64,000 nucleotides of DNA from contig NZ_JQBW01000010.1 in NCBI RefSeq assembly GCF_001437055.1, positions 62,001-126,000 of the forward strand, read 5' to 3'. Below, piece after piece: positions 43,574 to 52,120 of this stretch. The position numbers were made by a program, and so were the translations under genes. The stretch's first letter is position 1. Each line of letters begins with the position of its first letter. A model generated the notes under the pieces. It had not been told where the DNA came from and did no database searches. It worked only from the letters and a program-made list of their open reading frames with translations. This DNA comes from Limosilactobacillus secaliphilus. GTDB taxonomy: Bacteria; Bacillota; Bacilli; Lactobacillales; Lactobacillaceae.

Positions 43574-44368
43574 CTAGAAAATCGTTGGCACCAAACCGCC
43601 ATCTAGGCGTAAGGCCTCGCCAGAGAAGGAAGAGGAGTAAGGACTAGCCACGAATGCGGTGAAGCGCCCTACTTCTTCCGGACGAATTAAGCGCTGAATC
43701 TGTGAAAGCGGGCGGTGATGCTTCATAAAGTCACTCTCCCACTCACTTTCTGGCAAGCCGCTGTCTTTGTACATGTCGACTAGCATCTGCTGAACACCTT
43801 CAGTCAGCGTCGAGCCTGGCATAATCGTGTTAACCGTCACGTGTGTCCCCTTCGTCAACTTCGACAGACTCTTAGCCAATGACAAGTTCATCGTCTTCGT
43901 CAAAGAATACTGTGGCATCTCGCCAGATGGCATAATCGCCTCTTCACTAGCGATAAAAATAATCCGCCCAAAGTCACGATTCAGCATCTTAGGCAAGTAG
44001 AACTTCGCTAACGCATTGCCACTATGGAAGTTTACGTCAATGAAGTGTTGCCAAGTCGCTTCGTTGATGTCAAAGTAATCCATCGGTTTGAAAATTCCCA
44101 TGTTATTTACCAAAATATCGACATTCGTCACCTGAGCAAACAGTTTTTCTCGTTGAGCCACGTCCGCAATGTCGAAAGCCGCGCCTTGAGGGTTAGTATC
44201 GGGAAAGTGCTGCTTGATCTCGTCAACCGTGGTATTGACTACCGGTTGCTTGCGACCATTAATAATGACATTGGCCCCTTCCTTTGCCATTTCAATTGCG
44301 ATTGCTTTGCCGATTCCTTTGGTAGAACCGGTAATCAGTGCTGTTTTGCCTTTTAAACCAAGATCCAT
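43574..44368 (-). CDS. Short-chain dehydrogenase/reductase
   Basis: The 264-residue NAD(P)-dependent oxidoreductase is of the classical type: TGSTKGIGKAIAI near residues 12-24 (T-G-x3-G-x-G), NNMGIF near 88-93, catalytic S in IFIASEEAIM, and Y-x3-K in PQYSLTKTMN near residues 152-161. The substrate is unknown. It lies directly upstream of cas9 on the same strand, with a terminator between. It is not related to the CRISPR function. Confidence 0.9.
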   Translation of the reverse strand: MDLGLKGKTALITGSTKGIGKAIAIEMAKEGANVIINGRKQPVVNTTVDEIKQHFPDTNPQGAAFDIADVAQREKLFAQVTNVDILVNNMGIFKPMDYFDINEATWQHFIDVNFHSGNALAKFYLPKMLNRDFGRIIFIASEEAIMPSGEMPQYSLTKTMNLSLAKSLSKLTKGTHVTVNTIMPGSTLTEGVQQMLVDMYKDSGLPESEWESDFMKHHRPLSQIQRLIRPEEVGRFTAFVASPYSSSFSGEALRLDGGLVPTIF

Positions 44369-44419
44369 TTTGCTGTATCCTCCTGTGATTTTCTAACATT
44401 GTAGCATATCACTTACTTT

Positions 44420-45134
44420 TTACAAGCAGCAATTCAAACAGTGGCTAACCTGCCTTTGGTAACGTAAAACCAGTTGATCCAAAAACTCTGCTAAATTTTG
44501 ATTCATTGGATGACAATCAATCTGACGAATCGCTTCCGCTGGCTGAACGAACGGGTATTGTTGATAATTAGTAACATCAGTCCCCATTTGATCAATTAAA
44601 ATACAGTAATCTTTTGGAGTCAGTTCCATGTAACATTGCAACCCATAAACTAAGTCACCGTAACGGACGGTCTGTCTTGGGCATCCCTCACTATAAGCCA
44701 ACACTAGAGTATCATCATTGATACCCATCATGTCGTTATGCCATTCACCAAGTTGCGTGCCATCCTGAAAATTTTCGAAAAGCGGATCTTGCTTCCCCTT
44801 TCTTGTTAACCAGGCCGGAGTAGCTCCATCTTCCTTGTGTGGACTATGTTCATATGGAATCCCTAATGCTTCGCCAATGAGCTGCCCACCTCCACCATCC
44901 GCTGATGATCAATAAAGTCTTTGATAGTTTCACGTTCTGCTTTCGCATCAAAATAAGGACACTCATCCAAAGTTGTATGAGGGTTCTGTGGCCCTCCCAA
45001 AATCACAAGCATGTCTGCGTTGGCTTGGTTTGATGACAGTCAACTATCTGCACCATATAATGGTGAAGCTGAGCCCACGTAAGGTAATAACCAGGCGCTA
45101 CATATGGCTCGTGCTGGATAAAACAAATATTCAT
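44420..45134 (-). pseudogene. Frameshifted class I glutamine amidotransferase-like protein
   Basis: The gene begins MNICFIQHEPYVAPGYYLTW at 45134 after AAAGGA, as in the GMP-synthase-like amidotransferase family. The middle continues in other frames: MLVILGGPQNPH, DECPYFDAKAERETI, then GEALGIPYEHSPHKEDG. The C-terminus, in the frame at 44420-44731, contains EGCPRQTVRYGDLVYGLQCY, close to the family end. At least two frame changes are needed to connect the parts, so the gene is broken. Sequencing error is a less likely cause. Confidence 0.8.
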
Positions 45135-45261
45135 ATGTTTCCTTTCCATCAACGGCAAATATTGTTTTAGGGACCGCCTGCAAATACATAAGAGGGTTTC
45201 ATTATAGTGCAACAACTCAGATGTAAAAATTTTAACTTAGCCTTCGCTTTTAATTGAAAAA

Positions 45262-45303
45262 AGCATCCCATGAACACCAAACTAACAGTGTTTATGAGAT
45301 GCT
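45262..45303 (-). terminator. Rho-independent terminator
   Basis: AGCATC / GATGCT outer stem and AACAC / GTGTT inner stem, with a T-run on the minus strand. It serves the small gene at 45326. Confidence 0.8.
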
Positions 45304-45325
45304 AATTCTTTAAATTGAGTGGATT

Positions 45326-45607
45326 TTAGTTCCAACCAGCTGGGACGTCATCATCGTCAGCCGCAATGCCGGAAAGATCACCGAGTGACTTCATCATCTT
45401 TTGGAAGTCAGGATTCTTCTTCAAACTAAATTGATCAGCTTCCAAAGCATTGAACTTTTGAACCAAGTAGTAAGCACTCAGATAACGCATCAAGGCTTTC
45501 TTGCTGGCCTTAATATCACTTTCATCTGTTAATTGAGATCCACTAACGACGGCACGTGCAAACTTATCTGGGTCAATCTCTAATTTCTTATCCTTTTTCT
45601 TAGCCAT
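45326..45607 (-). CDS. Small acidic/basic hypothetical protein
   Basis: I do not recognise this 93-residue protein. It starts with a charged MAKKKDKKLEID segment, has a helical middle and ends DDDDVPAGW. AAAGGATG precedes the ATG and a terminator follows it, so it is probably expressed. It is divergent from the GIY-YIG/DUF2075 gene, with about 180 bp between them, so the two could share a control region. Confidence 0.6.
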   Translation of the reverse strand: MAKKKDKKLEIDPDKFARAVVSGSQLTDESDIKASKKALMRYLSAYYLVQKFNALEADQFSLKKNPDFQKMMKSLGDLSGIAADDDDVPAGWN

Positions 45608-45786
45608 TAGTAAACATCCTTTCTATTTCACAAGCTCTCCTACACATCTATTATAATAATCACTAATGTTCACGTGTGCAACTGTTTTATAACAAGGATT
45701 ACGCCAAATCAAGAAAAAGATTATTACCCACGTTAATAAAAACAGAGTAAAGTTAAAGATGATAAAAGGAAGATAAGGATTTAAAA

Positions 45787-47538
45787 ATGCCAAAAAACAT
45801 CCCCCAACCAATTATTTACGAAACAAAATACAACCAAAAGAATGCCTCTAATCTCAACAAAGATATTGAAAAGGACATTCAAGCAGACAAGCAAAACTAC
45901 CTGATTAACTATCCAACTGTTTACATTATTAATGAAGGTAATCAGGCAAAAGCTAAGTATACGGTCTATGTCGGTGAGACTAATGATATTCAGCGCCGTA
46001 CTCTGCAGCATTTGGATGCCGATCCAATCTCCAGAGAAGACTGGCGGCAACTAAAGGCAACTCCTGACGCGACGATGTTTGTCATCGGTCACCAGCATTT
46101 TAATAAATCGTTGACCCTGGATATTGAAAATCGTATGATGCACTATCTGTCGGGTGTCAGCACTGTCAGTCATTTAAATAACCGCCGTGACAATGCGCAG
46201 AGAGATTACTATGCCTCTGAAGAAATGAAACCCATTTTCGACAAGATTTGGCGGCAACTCCATAAGCGCAAGCCGGATCTATTCCCTCTTCAAAGGATCG
46301 TTGAGGAATCCGCTCTGTTCAAAGCCTCGCCATTCTTCAAATTAACTGCCGAACAATTGCGAGCGAAGAATCAGATTTTAGAGACGGTTGGTCAGGCATT
46401 AAAGACTAACAAGACCAATCAGCTGATTCTGGTTGAAGGTGAAGCTGGCGCGGGTAAAACTGTGTTGATGAGTAATATCTTCTTCGACCTCGCAAAACAG
46501 AACAATTACCAATTATCCGTTACGATGATGGTTAACCATCCGCAACAGGAAAAGGTCTATCGGCAAATCGTTGACAAGTTGGATATTCCTAATGCCAAAG
46601 TGCAAAAGGTGGTTACGTTCATTAATAAGCATACACCTGAGCAGACCGCTGATATTGCATTCGTTGATGAAGCTCATTTGCTACTGACTAAGCGCAGTCA
46701 AGCATATTATGGCCACGGGAATAACGAACTGCTGGATATCGTTAAACGGGCGAAAATCACAATCGCCGTTTACGATGAACACCAAGTTCTCAGCAATAAC
46801 CAGATTATCGAAAAGGACGACAAGAAAGAGCTGCTGAAATATAAACCCTACATCGTGCCGCTCCATCATCAGATGCGGATTGATGCGTCAGCTGCAATGG
46901 TTAATTGGCTAAGAAACCTAGTTGATGACCAGGTTATTAGCAAGGCACCACATGACAAAAAATACGATTTAAGAGTGTTTGATGATCCGGCTAAAATGCA
47001 AGCAGCCATTGATAAAAAAGCCAATGAAGATGGCAAAAACGGTATCAGTCGAATGCTAGCTACCTTTGACTGGCCATATTCAAGCGCCAGCAAAAACAAA
47101 AATGATTCGAAGGGATTATGGCAAGTCTCACAAGGCAATTGGCAAATGCCTTGGAATCTACAGCTGCGTCCCGATAAAGCTGATAAACATTCAATCTCCG
47201 GGGTGAAATATTCTGATTTGTCTTGGGCCGAACAACCACACACCGTGAAAGAAATCGGCTCAACATACACTGTTCAAGGTTCTGATCTCAATTTTGCAGG
47301 AGTCGTCATCGGTCCATCAATTAAGTATCGGGATGGCAAAATTGTTTTTGATCCTTCCGCTAGTCGAGACAAAAAAGTTTACCAATACCGATTGATGCAC
47401 GATGGATCTAAGCAACAATTCGGCGAAAAGCTCATTCAAAATGAATTCAACGTGTTGATGACCCGCGGTGTTCATGGCCTGTATATCTATGCTGTCGACC
47501 CAGAACTGCAAGCAGTCTTAAGGAAGGCAATCCAATAA
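45787..47538 (+). CDS. GIY-YIG nuclease domain fused to DUF2075 ATPase
   Basis: The 583-residue protein has two parts. Residues about 40-160 look like a GIY-YIG endonuclease domain (YPTVYIINEG, then YTVYVGETNDIQRRTLQHL, with the Y, R and H expected in the motif). Residues about 190-580 are a DUF2075 superfamily-1-type ATPase: Walker A VEGEAGAGKTVLM near 217-229, Walker B IAFVDEAHLLL near 280-290, and a late TVQGSDLNFAGVVIGP near 495-510. DUF2075 proteins occur in defence islands, but the role is not established. A terminator follows at 47544. Confidence 0.8.
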   Translation: MPKNIPQPIIYETKYNQKNASNLNKDIEKDIQADKQNYLINYPTVYIINEGNQAKAKYTVYVGETNDIQRRTLQHLDADPISREDWRQLKATPDATMFVIGHQHFNKSLTLDIENRMMHYLSGVSTVSHLNNRRDNAQRDYYASEEMKPIFDKIWRQLHKRKPDLFPLQRIVEESALFKASPFFKLTAEQLRAKNQILETVGQALKTNKTNQLILVEGEAGAGKTVLMSNIFFDLAKQNNYQLSVTMMVNHPQQEKVYRQIVDKLDIPNAKVQKVVTFINKHTPEQTADIAFVDEAHLLLTKRSQAYYGHGNNELLDIVKRAKITIAVYDEHQVLSNNQIIEKDDKKELLKYKPYIVPLHHQMRIDASAAMVNWLRNLVDDQVISKAPHDKKYDLRVFDDPAKMQAAIDKKANEDGKNGISRMLATFDWPYSSASKNKNDSKGLWQVSQGNWQMPWNLQLRPDKADKHSISGVKYSDLSWAEQPHTVKEIGSTYTVQGSDLNFAGVVIGPSIKYRDGKIVFDPSASRDKKVYQYRLMHDGSKQQFGEKLIQNEFNVLMTRGVHGLYIYAVDPELQAVLRKAIQ

Positions 47539-47543
47539 AACAA

Positions 47544-47583
47544 AAGACAAGGCAGTCATCATCAAGTGCTACCTTGTCTTTTT
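47544..47583 (+). terminator. Rho-independent terminator of the GIY-YIG/DUF2075 gene
   Basis: AAGACAAGG / CCTTGTCTT is a 9-bp perfect stem followed by TTTG. Confidence 0.85.
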
Positions 47584-47601
47584 GTCGTAAAAAAGTGTCA
47601 T

Positions 47602-47648
47602 CCTCGATCATTTACGTAATTAGTATGTAGAGATACAAAAGATCGAGG
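47602..47648 (+). promoter_or_regulatory. Inverted repeat masking the rpn ribosome binding site
   Basis: CCTCGATC (47602-47609) and GATCGAGG (47641-47648) are perfectly complementary. GAGG of the right arm is the ribosome binding site of the Rpn gene, ten bases before its ATG. In a transcript that starts upstream, the site would be hidden in the stem; one that starts inside the loop would be translatable. Confidence 0.55.
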
Positions 47649-47657
47649 TTATTTAAA

Positions 47658-48515
47658 ATGAAAAATAAACTAACACGTGATGAAGAAATCGCCTTGCTTT
47701 ACGAAAAATGGCAGAAAATGACCATTACCAGTGATCCTATGTTTGGAATGGTGATGCAAAACAAAGAAATCTGTCTAGAACTGATTAATCGCGCTTTACC
47801 CCACCTCAATGCAAAGAGAATTATCCAAATAGACACTCAGAAGGATATCAATCTTGTTAGTGCTCACCGGGTACGCTTTGATGTGTATGTCCGTGACGAT
47901 AAAAACAATATTTTCGTGATTGAAATGCAGATGAATGACCAAAATAATTTGCCCGCACGTTTGCGTTACTATCAAGAACAAATTGACCATGAAGTGCTGC
48001 GTCCCGGAAACGACTATTCAGTGCTCAATCAGTATCCCACCTACGTCATTATGTTCTGTAATTTTGACTATTTTAATCGCGGTTGGGCACGTTATGAATT
48101 CAATCTGACATGCACTAAAGATCGCAACTTAAAGTTTGGAGATAAACGGCATATCATTGTGTTCAATGCTCTGGCAAACACTTTTGACAAGAATGATCAA
48201 CCCATTAGAGATTTTCTTGCTTTAATGCGTAATCAGGTTGACAATAAAAGTGAATTTATTACCCAGATTCAAAATGAAATTAATAAAGTAAAGCAAGATC
48301 CAGAAAGGAGGAATGGTTTTATGAAGTATGAAGTGAACATGATGGATGCAAAGCGAAGGGCTCGCGAAGAAGGACTTAATGAAGGCCGAGAACAAGGTAT
48401 TAAAGCTCTAATTAATTCTCTGCAGGAACTAGGCATTGATTCCTCTACCATAAAACAGAAAGTTATCGAGCAATACCATTTAAATGAGGACGAAGTGGAT
48501 AAATTAATTAAATAA
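47658..48515 (+). CDS. Rpn-family recombination-promoting nuclease (PD-(D/E)XK)
   Basis: The 285-residue protein is the Rpn/transposase-31 family of DNA nucleases. The PD-(D/E)XK core is RFDVYVRDDKNNIFVIEMQM near residues 72-91 (Asp, then E-x-Q), after the typical start EEIALLYEKWQKMTITSDPMF. The C-terminal about 65 residues (AREEGLNEGREQGIKALI) are the variable, short RpnS-like domain. In E. coli Rpn proteins the C-terminal domain is also made separately from an internal start and inhibits the nuclease. Here an AAAGGAGG site lies inside the gene before an in-frame ATG at 48321. Confidence 0.88.
   Translation: MKNKLTRDEEIALLYEKWQKMTITSDPMFGMVMQNKEICLELINRALPHLNAKRIIQIDTQKDINLVSAHRVRFDVYVRDDKNNIFVIEMQMNDQNNLPARLRYYQEQIDHEVLRPGNDYSVLNQYPTYVIMFCNFDYFNRGWARYEFNLTCTKDRNLKFGDKRHIIVFNALANTFDKNDQPIRDFLALMRNQVDNKSEFITQIQNEINKVKQDPERRNGFMKYEVNMMDAKRRAREEGLNEGREQGIKALINSLQELGIDSSTIKQKVIEQYHLNEDEVDKLIK
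48321..48515 (+). CDS. Candidate intragenic antitoxin (RpnS-like C-terminal fragment of Rpn)
   Basis: The in-frame ATG at 48321 is preceded by AAAGGAGG at 48304-48311, nine bases upstream, one of the strongest ribosome binding sites in the window. It encodes the last 64 residues of Rpn, a predicted helical segment. The same design, with an internally started C-terminal protein blocking the nuclease, is known for E. coli Rpn proteins. That it happens here is inference from the site. Confidence 0.6.
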   Translation: MKYEVNMMDAKRRAREEGLNEGREQGIKALINSLQELGIDSSTIKQKVIEQYHLNEDEVDKLIK

Positions 48516-48533
48516 ACTCTTTAGATACAAGCG

Positions 48534-48579
48534 AAGCACCTTTTCATTTGGCGAATTGTCAGTGAGAAGGTGCTTTTTT
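48534..48579 (+). terminator. Rho-independent terminator of the rpn gene
   Basis: AAGCACCTT / AAGGTGCTT is a 9-bp perfect stem followed by TTTTTC. Confidence 0.88.
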
Positions 48580-48623
48580 CTTAATATTGCCGATTTCAAA
48601 TATAGACGAAAAAGCACAAGAAC

Positions 48624-49088
48624 CTAGTTGAATGAATATTCCTTTAACTTTGTGAGGTAACGTTTGCGCTTAAGTTCAGATGAACTAGAAATCCCACCAA
48701 AATTCAGCCATTTGCATCGGTGGAATCCAAGTTGATGCAATGTTTTATTAATAAAAATCTTTTGAATTGCATTGCCACAAAAGAAACGCAAGTACCAAGT
48801 TGGCGAAGTTGAAGTAGTCAGGACATAACAATGCTTTACATTCGACAAAAGACCTTTCACTCCAGTTCTGGTGACAACATGCGAGCGTCCTGGTCCCTCT
48901 TTCATTACTTTGTCGATAAAGCCCTTCAACATTCCCGGTATTGAATTCCACCAAATCGGGGTAATAAAAATTACTGTGTCGGCAGTTTGCAAAGCTTTAA
49001 GGTATCGTTCAACCAGTGGATCAAGAGTTTTTCCTTGGTGATATAAAGCAAGTTCAGATTTTGAGTAAACAGGGTTAAAACCATCCAC
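48624..49088 (-). pseudogene. NAD(P)H quinone oxidoreductase (flavodoxin fold), N-terminally truncated
   Basis: The 154-residue frame has the middle and end of the NQO/KefF-like FMN reductase family: VYSKSELALYHQGKTLDPLV, DTVIFITPIWWNSIPGMLKGFIDKV, and TTSTSPTWYLRFF. The first about 45 residues, with the FMN phosphate loop, are missing, and no ribosome site precedes the first ATG. A terminator-like hairpin lies just upstream. The gene was probably cut off at its 5' end by an insertion or deletion. Confidence 0.75.
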
Positions 49089-49106
49089 TTTATATACAAA
49101 AAAGCC

Positions 49107-49139
49107 CCACCCTGCTAGATTGAAATCTAACCAGGATGG
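49107..49139 (-). terminator. Rho-independent terminator
   Basis: On the minus strand, CCATCCTG and CAGGGTGG frame an inner TTAGATT/AATCTA pair and are followed by GGCTTTTTTG. It ends the 49176 gene transcript. Confidence 0.88.
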
Positions 49140-49175
49140 AACATTTCAAAGCAGAAATTATATATGAACGTAATT

Positions 49176-49433
49176 TTACTTTTCGTGCTTTTTATTAATT
49201 TTGGAAATATCTAAATGTGGATACTCTGTCATAAATTCTTTTCTTGTCATTTCTTTATTGTTAAACGTTATAAAACTATAAGGTGATTCTTTATTGATAT
49301 GTTTAACCACCAAATTATCATTTCGACAACCATGTCTGTAGCGAAACCTTATTTCATCAACTGATGTTTTATACATATCGGCTAATTTGTGAATCTCAAT
49401 TCTCTTGTCATGAAAAGGTACTCTTGTAAGCAT
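49176..49433 (-). CDS. Hypothetical protein
   Basis: I do not recognise this 85-residue protein. GAGGTG lies eight bases before the ATG at 49433, so it is probably translated. It is basic and helical, and its middle (KLADMYKTSVDEIRFRYRHG) looks like a helix-turn-helix, such as a small DNA-binding or phage-type regulator. It has its own terminator and lies beside truncated genes, so it probably came in with foreign DNA. Confidence 0.55.
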   Translation of the reverse strand: MLTRVPFHDKRIEIHKLADMYKTSVDEIRFRYRHGCRNDNLVVKHINKESPYSFITFNNKEMTRKEFMTEYPHLDISKINKKHEK

Positions 49434-49547
49434 CAAATCTTCACCTCACTAATCTTCATCAGTGTATTAAAATTCATAAAGTGGTTGAATAAAAAATCAC
49501 TCAAAGGGAAGATAAGATACTCAATGTGTATTATGTACACAACAAAA

Positions 49548-49587
49548 GCACCTTACTCAGTCAATCAAATGACTTATGTAAGGTGCT
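49548..49587 (-). terminator. Rho-independent terminator of the TetR gene
   Basis: AGCACCTTAC / GTAAGGTGCT is a perfect 10-bp stem with an inner pair. The minus strand continues TTTTGTTGT. Confidence 0.85.
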
Positions 49588-49641
49588 ATCAAATATTATA
49601 TGTATAAAAATAATAATTTCATCTAATTATCACTTTAAGTA

Positions 49642-50283
49642 TTAAGAGCAAGGGAGTGTTTGCCTGCAATATGCCATTAGTTTAACGAATGGTTGCGTTT
49701 GAATAATATTAATCAGTGATTTTACTTCAACAATGCTCATTATCTGACTATTGGCCATCCAGAAACAAGTTAGATCGATGATTAAATGAGAATAGAGAAT
49801 TTTCACTGCAGAAAAAACATTTGAATCGTTTGCCTTTATTTCGTCATATGATGCCCCAAAATAATATGGCAATCGTTTTGTAACTTCTTCACTACCTAGC
49901 TTATAAATTCGATTAAGGAATCTGATATCTCCATTTGATGATAATAGATTCGAAAACCAGGTTTTGTTCTGATCACAAAAGGCAATCGTGTGATCAAAAG
50001 AATCATCAGCCAGTTCATCAAGTTTTGCAAGTGGATATTTTTTAAGGTGCGATAGTTCTTGGCGATCTTCTTTAAGCGACTTTCTTAAGCCATGAATTAA
50101 GTTGTCTTCGATCTCCTTTACCAATGCAAATTTGTCAGAGTAGTAAATATAAAAAGTCTTCTTGCTGACTTGAGCAACTGAAAGAATGTCAGAAACTGTG
50201 CACATTGCAAAACTCTTTTCATTCAGTAATTCTATTAGGCCGGCTTGGATACGCCTTTGTGTAGTAAGTTTTCGTATATCCAT
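49642..50283 (-). CDS. TetR/AcrR-family transcriptional regulator
   Basis: The 213-residue protein has an N-terminal TetR helix-turn-helix: RIQAGLIELLNEKSFAMCTVSDILSVAQVSKKTFYIYY near residues 11-48, written here in two parts. The C-terminal ligand domain is variable, as usual. The target may be the truncated oxidoreductase or a gene lost from here. GAGAGTGAAC precedes the ATG. Confidence 0.88.
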   Translation of the reverse strand: MDIRKLTTQRRIQAGLIELLNEKSFAMCTVSDILSVAQVSKKTFYIYYSDKFALVKEIEDNLIHGLRKSLKEDRQELSHLKKYPLAKLDELADDSFDHTIAFCDQNKTWFSNLLSSNGDIRFLNRIYKLGSEEVTKRLPYYFGASYDEIKANDSNVFSAVKILYSHLIIDLTCFWMANSQIMSIVEVKSLINIIQTQPFVKLMAYCRQTLPCS

Positions 50284-50664
50284 AGTTCACTCTCCATTCT
50301 TATACAAAATAGATTGATTTGTAAACGTATTCAGAGTAGCTATTCGATAACGTGTAGTCAAGATCATTATACTAATGGTTTCCAAGTACTACTCGTAGTT
50401 CCTCTCACCTATTGTTAACGAATTTAGTCTATAAAGTTACCATCGATCTTGCAATTAAATTGCTTACAAAAAGCTAAGACGTTGACGTGAGTATTTAGCA
50501 TTTAAAATTATGGCTTTGATGACGTTTGACATACCCAAATTAGGATAATAAAAAAGCAGCCAGTCACCAACATAAAGTTGATGAGCTTAGCTGCTAAATA
50601 ATCTCAATATATTGCCAGGTCTCGAAAACTACACCCTCGAAAAAAGGTAACGTAACATTATGGC
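50284..50664. other. Intergenic region with the terminator of the hydrolase gene
   Basis: The region holds the TetR promoter side and a minus-strand terminator at 50555-50595 (AGCAGC / GCTGCT, then TTTTTTATT) for the hydrolase. I see no gene in it. Confidence 0.5.
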
Positions 50665-51519
50665 CTATGAAAATCGCTGGTCGAGCCAATTGACAATGTC
50701 TTTCTTAACGACGTGTGCGTTCTTCTCAAAGAGGATCTCGTGACGCATTTTTTGATAGATTTTAAGCGTCAAATCGCGATACCCGGCGTTTTTCAGCATA
50801 TCAATGGAGCTTTTAACTTCTGACCGATTGCCTGCACAGGGATCATCCGCGCCTTTGAGAAACAAGACCGGCACCGGATGCTTGCTCGTGAAATGACGTA
50901 ACCTGCCTAGTTCGCCCATACCATCATATAAATCGCTATAGCCTTGATTGGTGAACGGAAAGCCACACGCTGCGTCATGAATATAAGATTGCACATTCGA
51001 TCGATCATGGGATAACCAGTCAAACTTTGTTAAAGGATGACTGACCTTCTTGTTGAAGCCACCTGTTGTTAGTTTTGCCAACAACCTGCTTGTCCGGTGA
51101 CCACCTCTAAAATGAATGATCGTATTACTGAGCAGTTTGCCTACCCGCCATAATGGATTGTAATAAGGTACACCCGATAAAATCATGCCGTCAAAATCCT
51201 GGTAACGTTGCAGATAACTGCGAATAAGAATGGATCCCATGGAATGGCCGAACAAAATAATGTGCTGTCCGGGAAATTGCGCATGAGCCTGTTGAACATA
51301 CTGATGAAGCTGCTCTAACAGGTTACGCCAGCCATGCTTGCCAAAGTAGCCGCGTTGTTGAGCGTCCAGCTTTTTTCCGTGTCCTAACAGGTCATAGCGA
51401 ATACTAGTGTAGCCGTGGTCATTTAAATATTTGCAGAAGTCAGCATAACGGTCACTATACTCCTGCATTCCGTGAACCAAAATAACAACTGCCTTTGAAT
51501 GTGGTACTTCAGAAATCAA
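50665..51519 (-). CDS. Alpha/beta hydrolase (lysophospholipase/monoglyceride lipase-like)
   Basis: The 284-residue hydrolase has ILVHGMQEYSDRYADF near residues 13-28 (HG oxyanion region), the nucleophile elbow LFGHSMGSILIRSYL near residues 89-103 (G-H-S-M-G), and the late aspartate/histidine in LKGADDPCAG and MRHEIL. No signal peptide is present, so it is intracellular. It would cleave lipid or ester substrates. It is a single gene. Confidence 0.87.
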   Translation of the reverse strand: MISEVPHSKAVVILVHGMQEYSDRYADFCKYLNDHGYTSIRYDLLGHGKKLDAQQRGYFGKHGWRNLLEQLHQYVQQAHAQFPGQHIILFGHSMGSILIRSYLQRYQDFDGMILSGVPYYNPLWRVGKLLSNTIIHFRGGHRTSRLLAKLTTGGFNKKVSHPLTKFDWLSHDRSNVQSYIHDAACGFPFTNQGYSDLYDGMGELGRLRHFTSKHPVPVLFLKGADDPCAGNRSEVKSSIDMLKNAGYRDLTLKIYQKMRHEILFEKNAHVVKKDIVNWLDQRFS

Positions 51520-52120
51520 TTCAATAACTCCTGTCTTAACCTAACATTTCATATTTTTCATCTAACAATCTCAAGCCATTTTAAACCATCCCGAATCATA
51601 AAAGCCATCGTTTTAACGTGACAAGGCTTAATTGCGCTGTAGCCATTTAATTAAAAACGTTAAGGTTAGTTTCAAAATTCGACTATAGTAACGACACAAC
51701 AGAAAAATTCACTAAATGATCAAGATAATCAGGCAGAATCAGATAACTACTTTTGAACTTTCATCACTTAATTTACCGGATTCATTCTCAACATATGGCG
51801 AAAAATAATCAGGTTTTTAACGTCTACCGGTTACAACTAACCAGTGACTCAGAAAAAAGTTAAAATCGTGAGTCAGGCGACCAAATTAATCGAGAAGTTA
51901 TCCGAGGATCCTGGGACTATGGAAAGGAAAAATTACCTGTCTGAAACAAGCTGATTATGATTTCAATTCAAACTCAAAAACTTGTTAATCAACCACCATT
52001 CTAATTTATACCCATGGACTACGACATACAGGCTTTTTGTGGTTCCTGTGATAAACTATCATTAGGCTGGAATTGATGGGTCGCTCCCATTATGGAAGGC
52101 TTAGCAGTTAACGTGGCTAC
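51520..52120. other. Gene-free stretch upstream of the recombinase cassette
   Basis: No frame here has a ribosome site or a recognisable product. The base composition is AT-rich. It is a plausible position for the left attachment site of the recombinase cassette, but I cannot identify repeats that define one. Confidence 0.4.

Noticed and set aside
45623-46050. Two hydrophobic minus-strand frames opposite the start of the GIY-YIG/DUF2075 gene
   Set aside because: They have no ribosome binding sites and overlap a confident gene; the hydrophobic composition comes from the reverse of AT-rich coding DNA.
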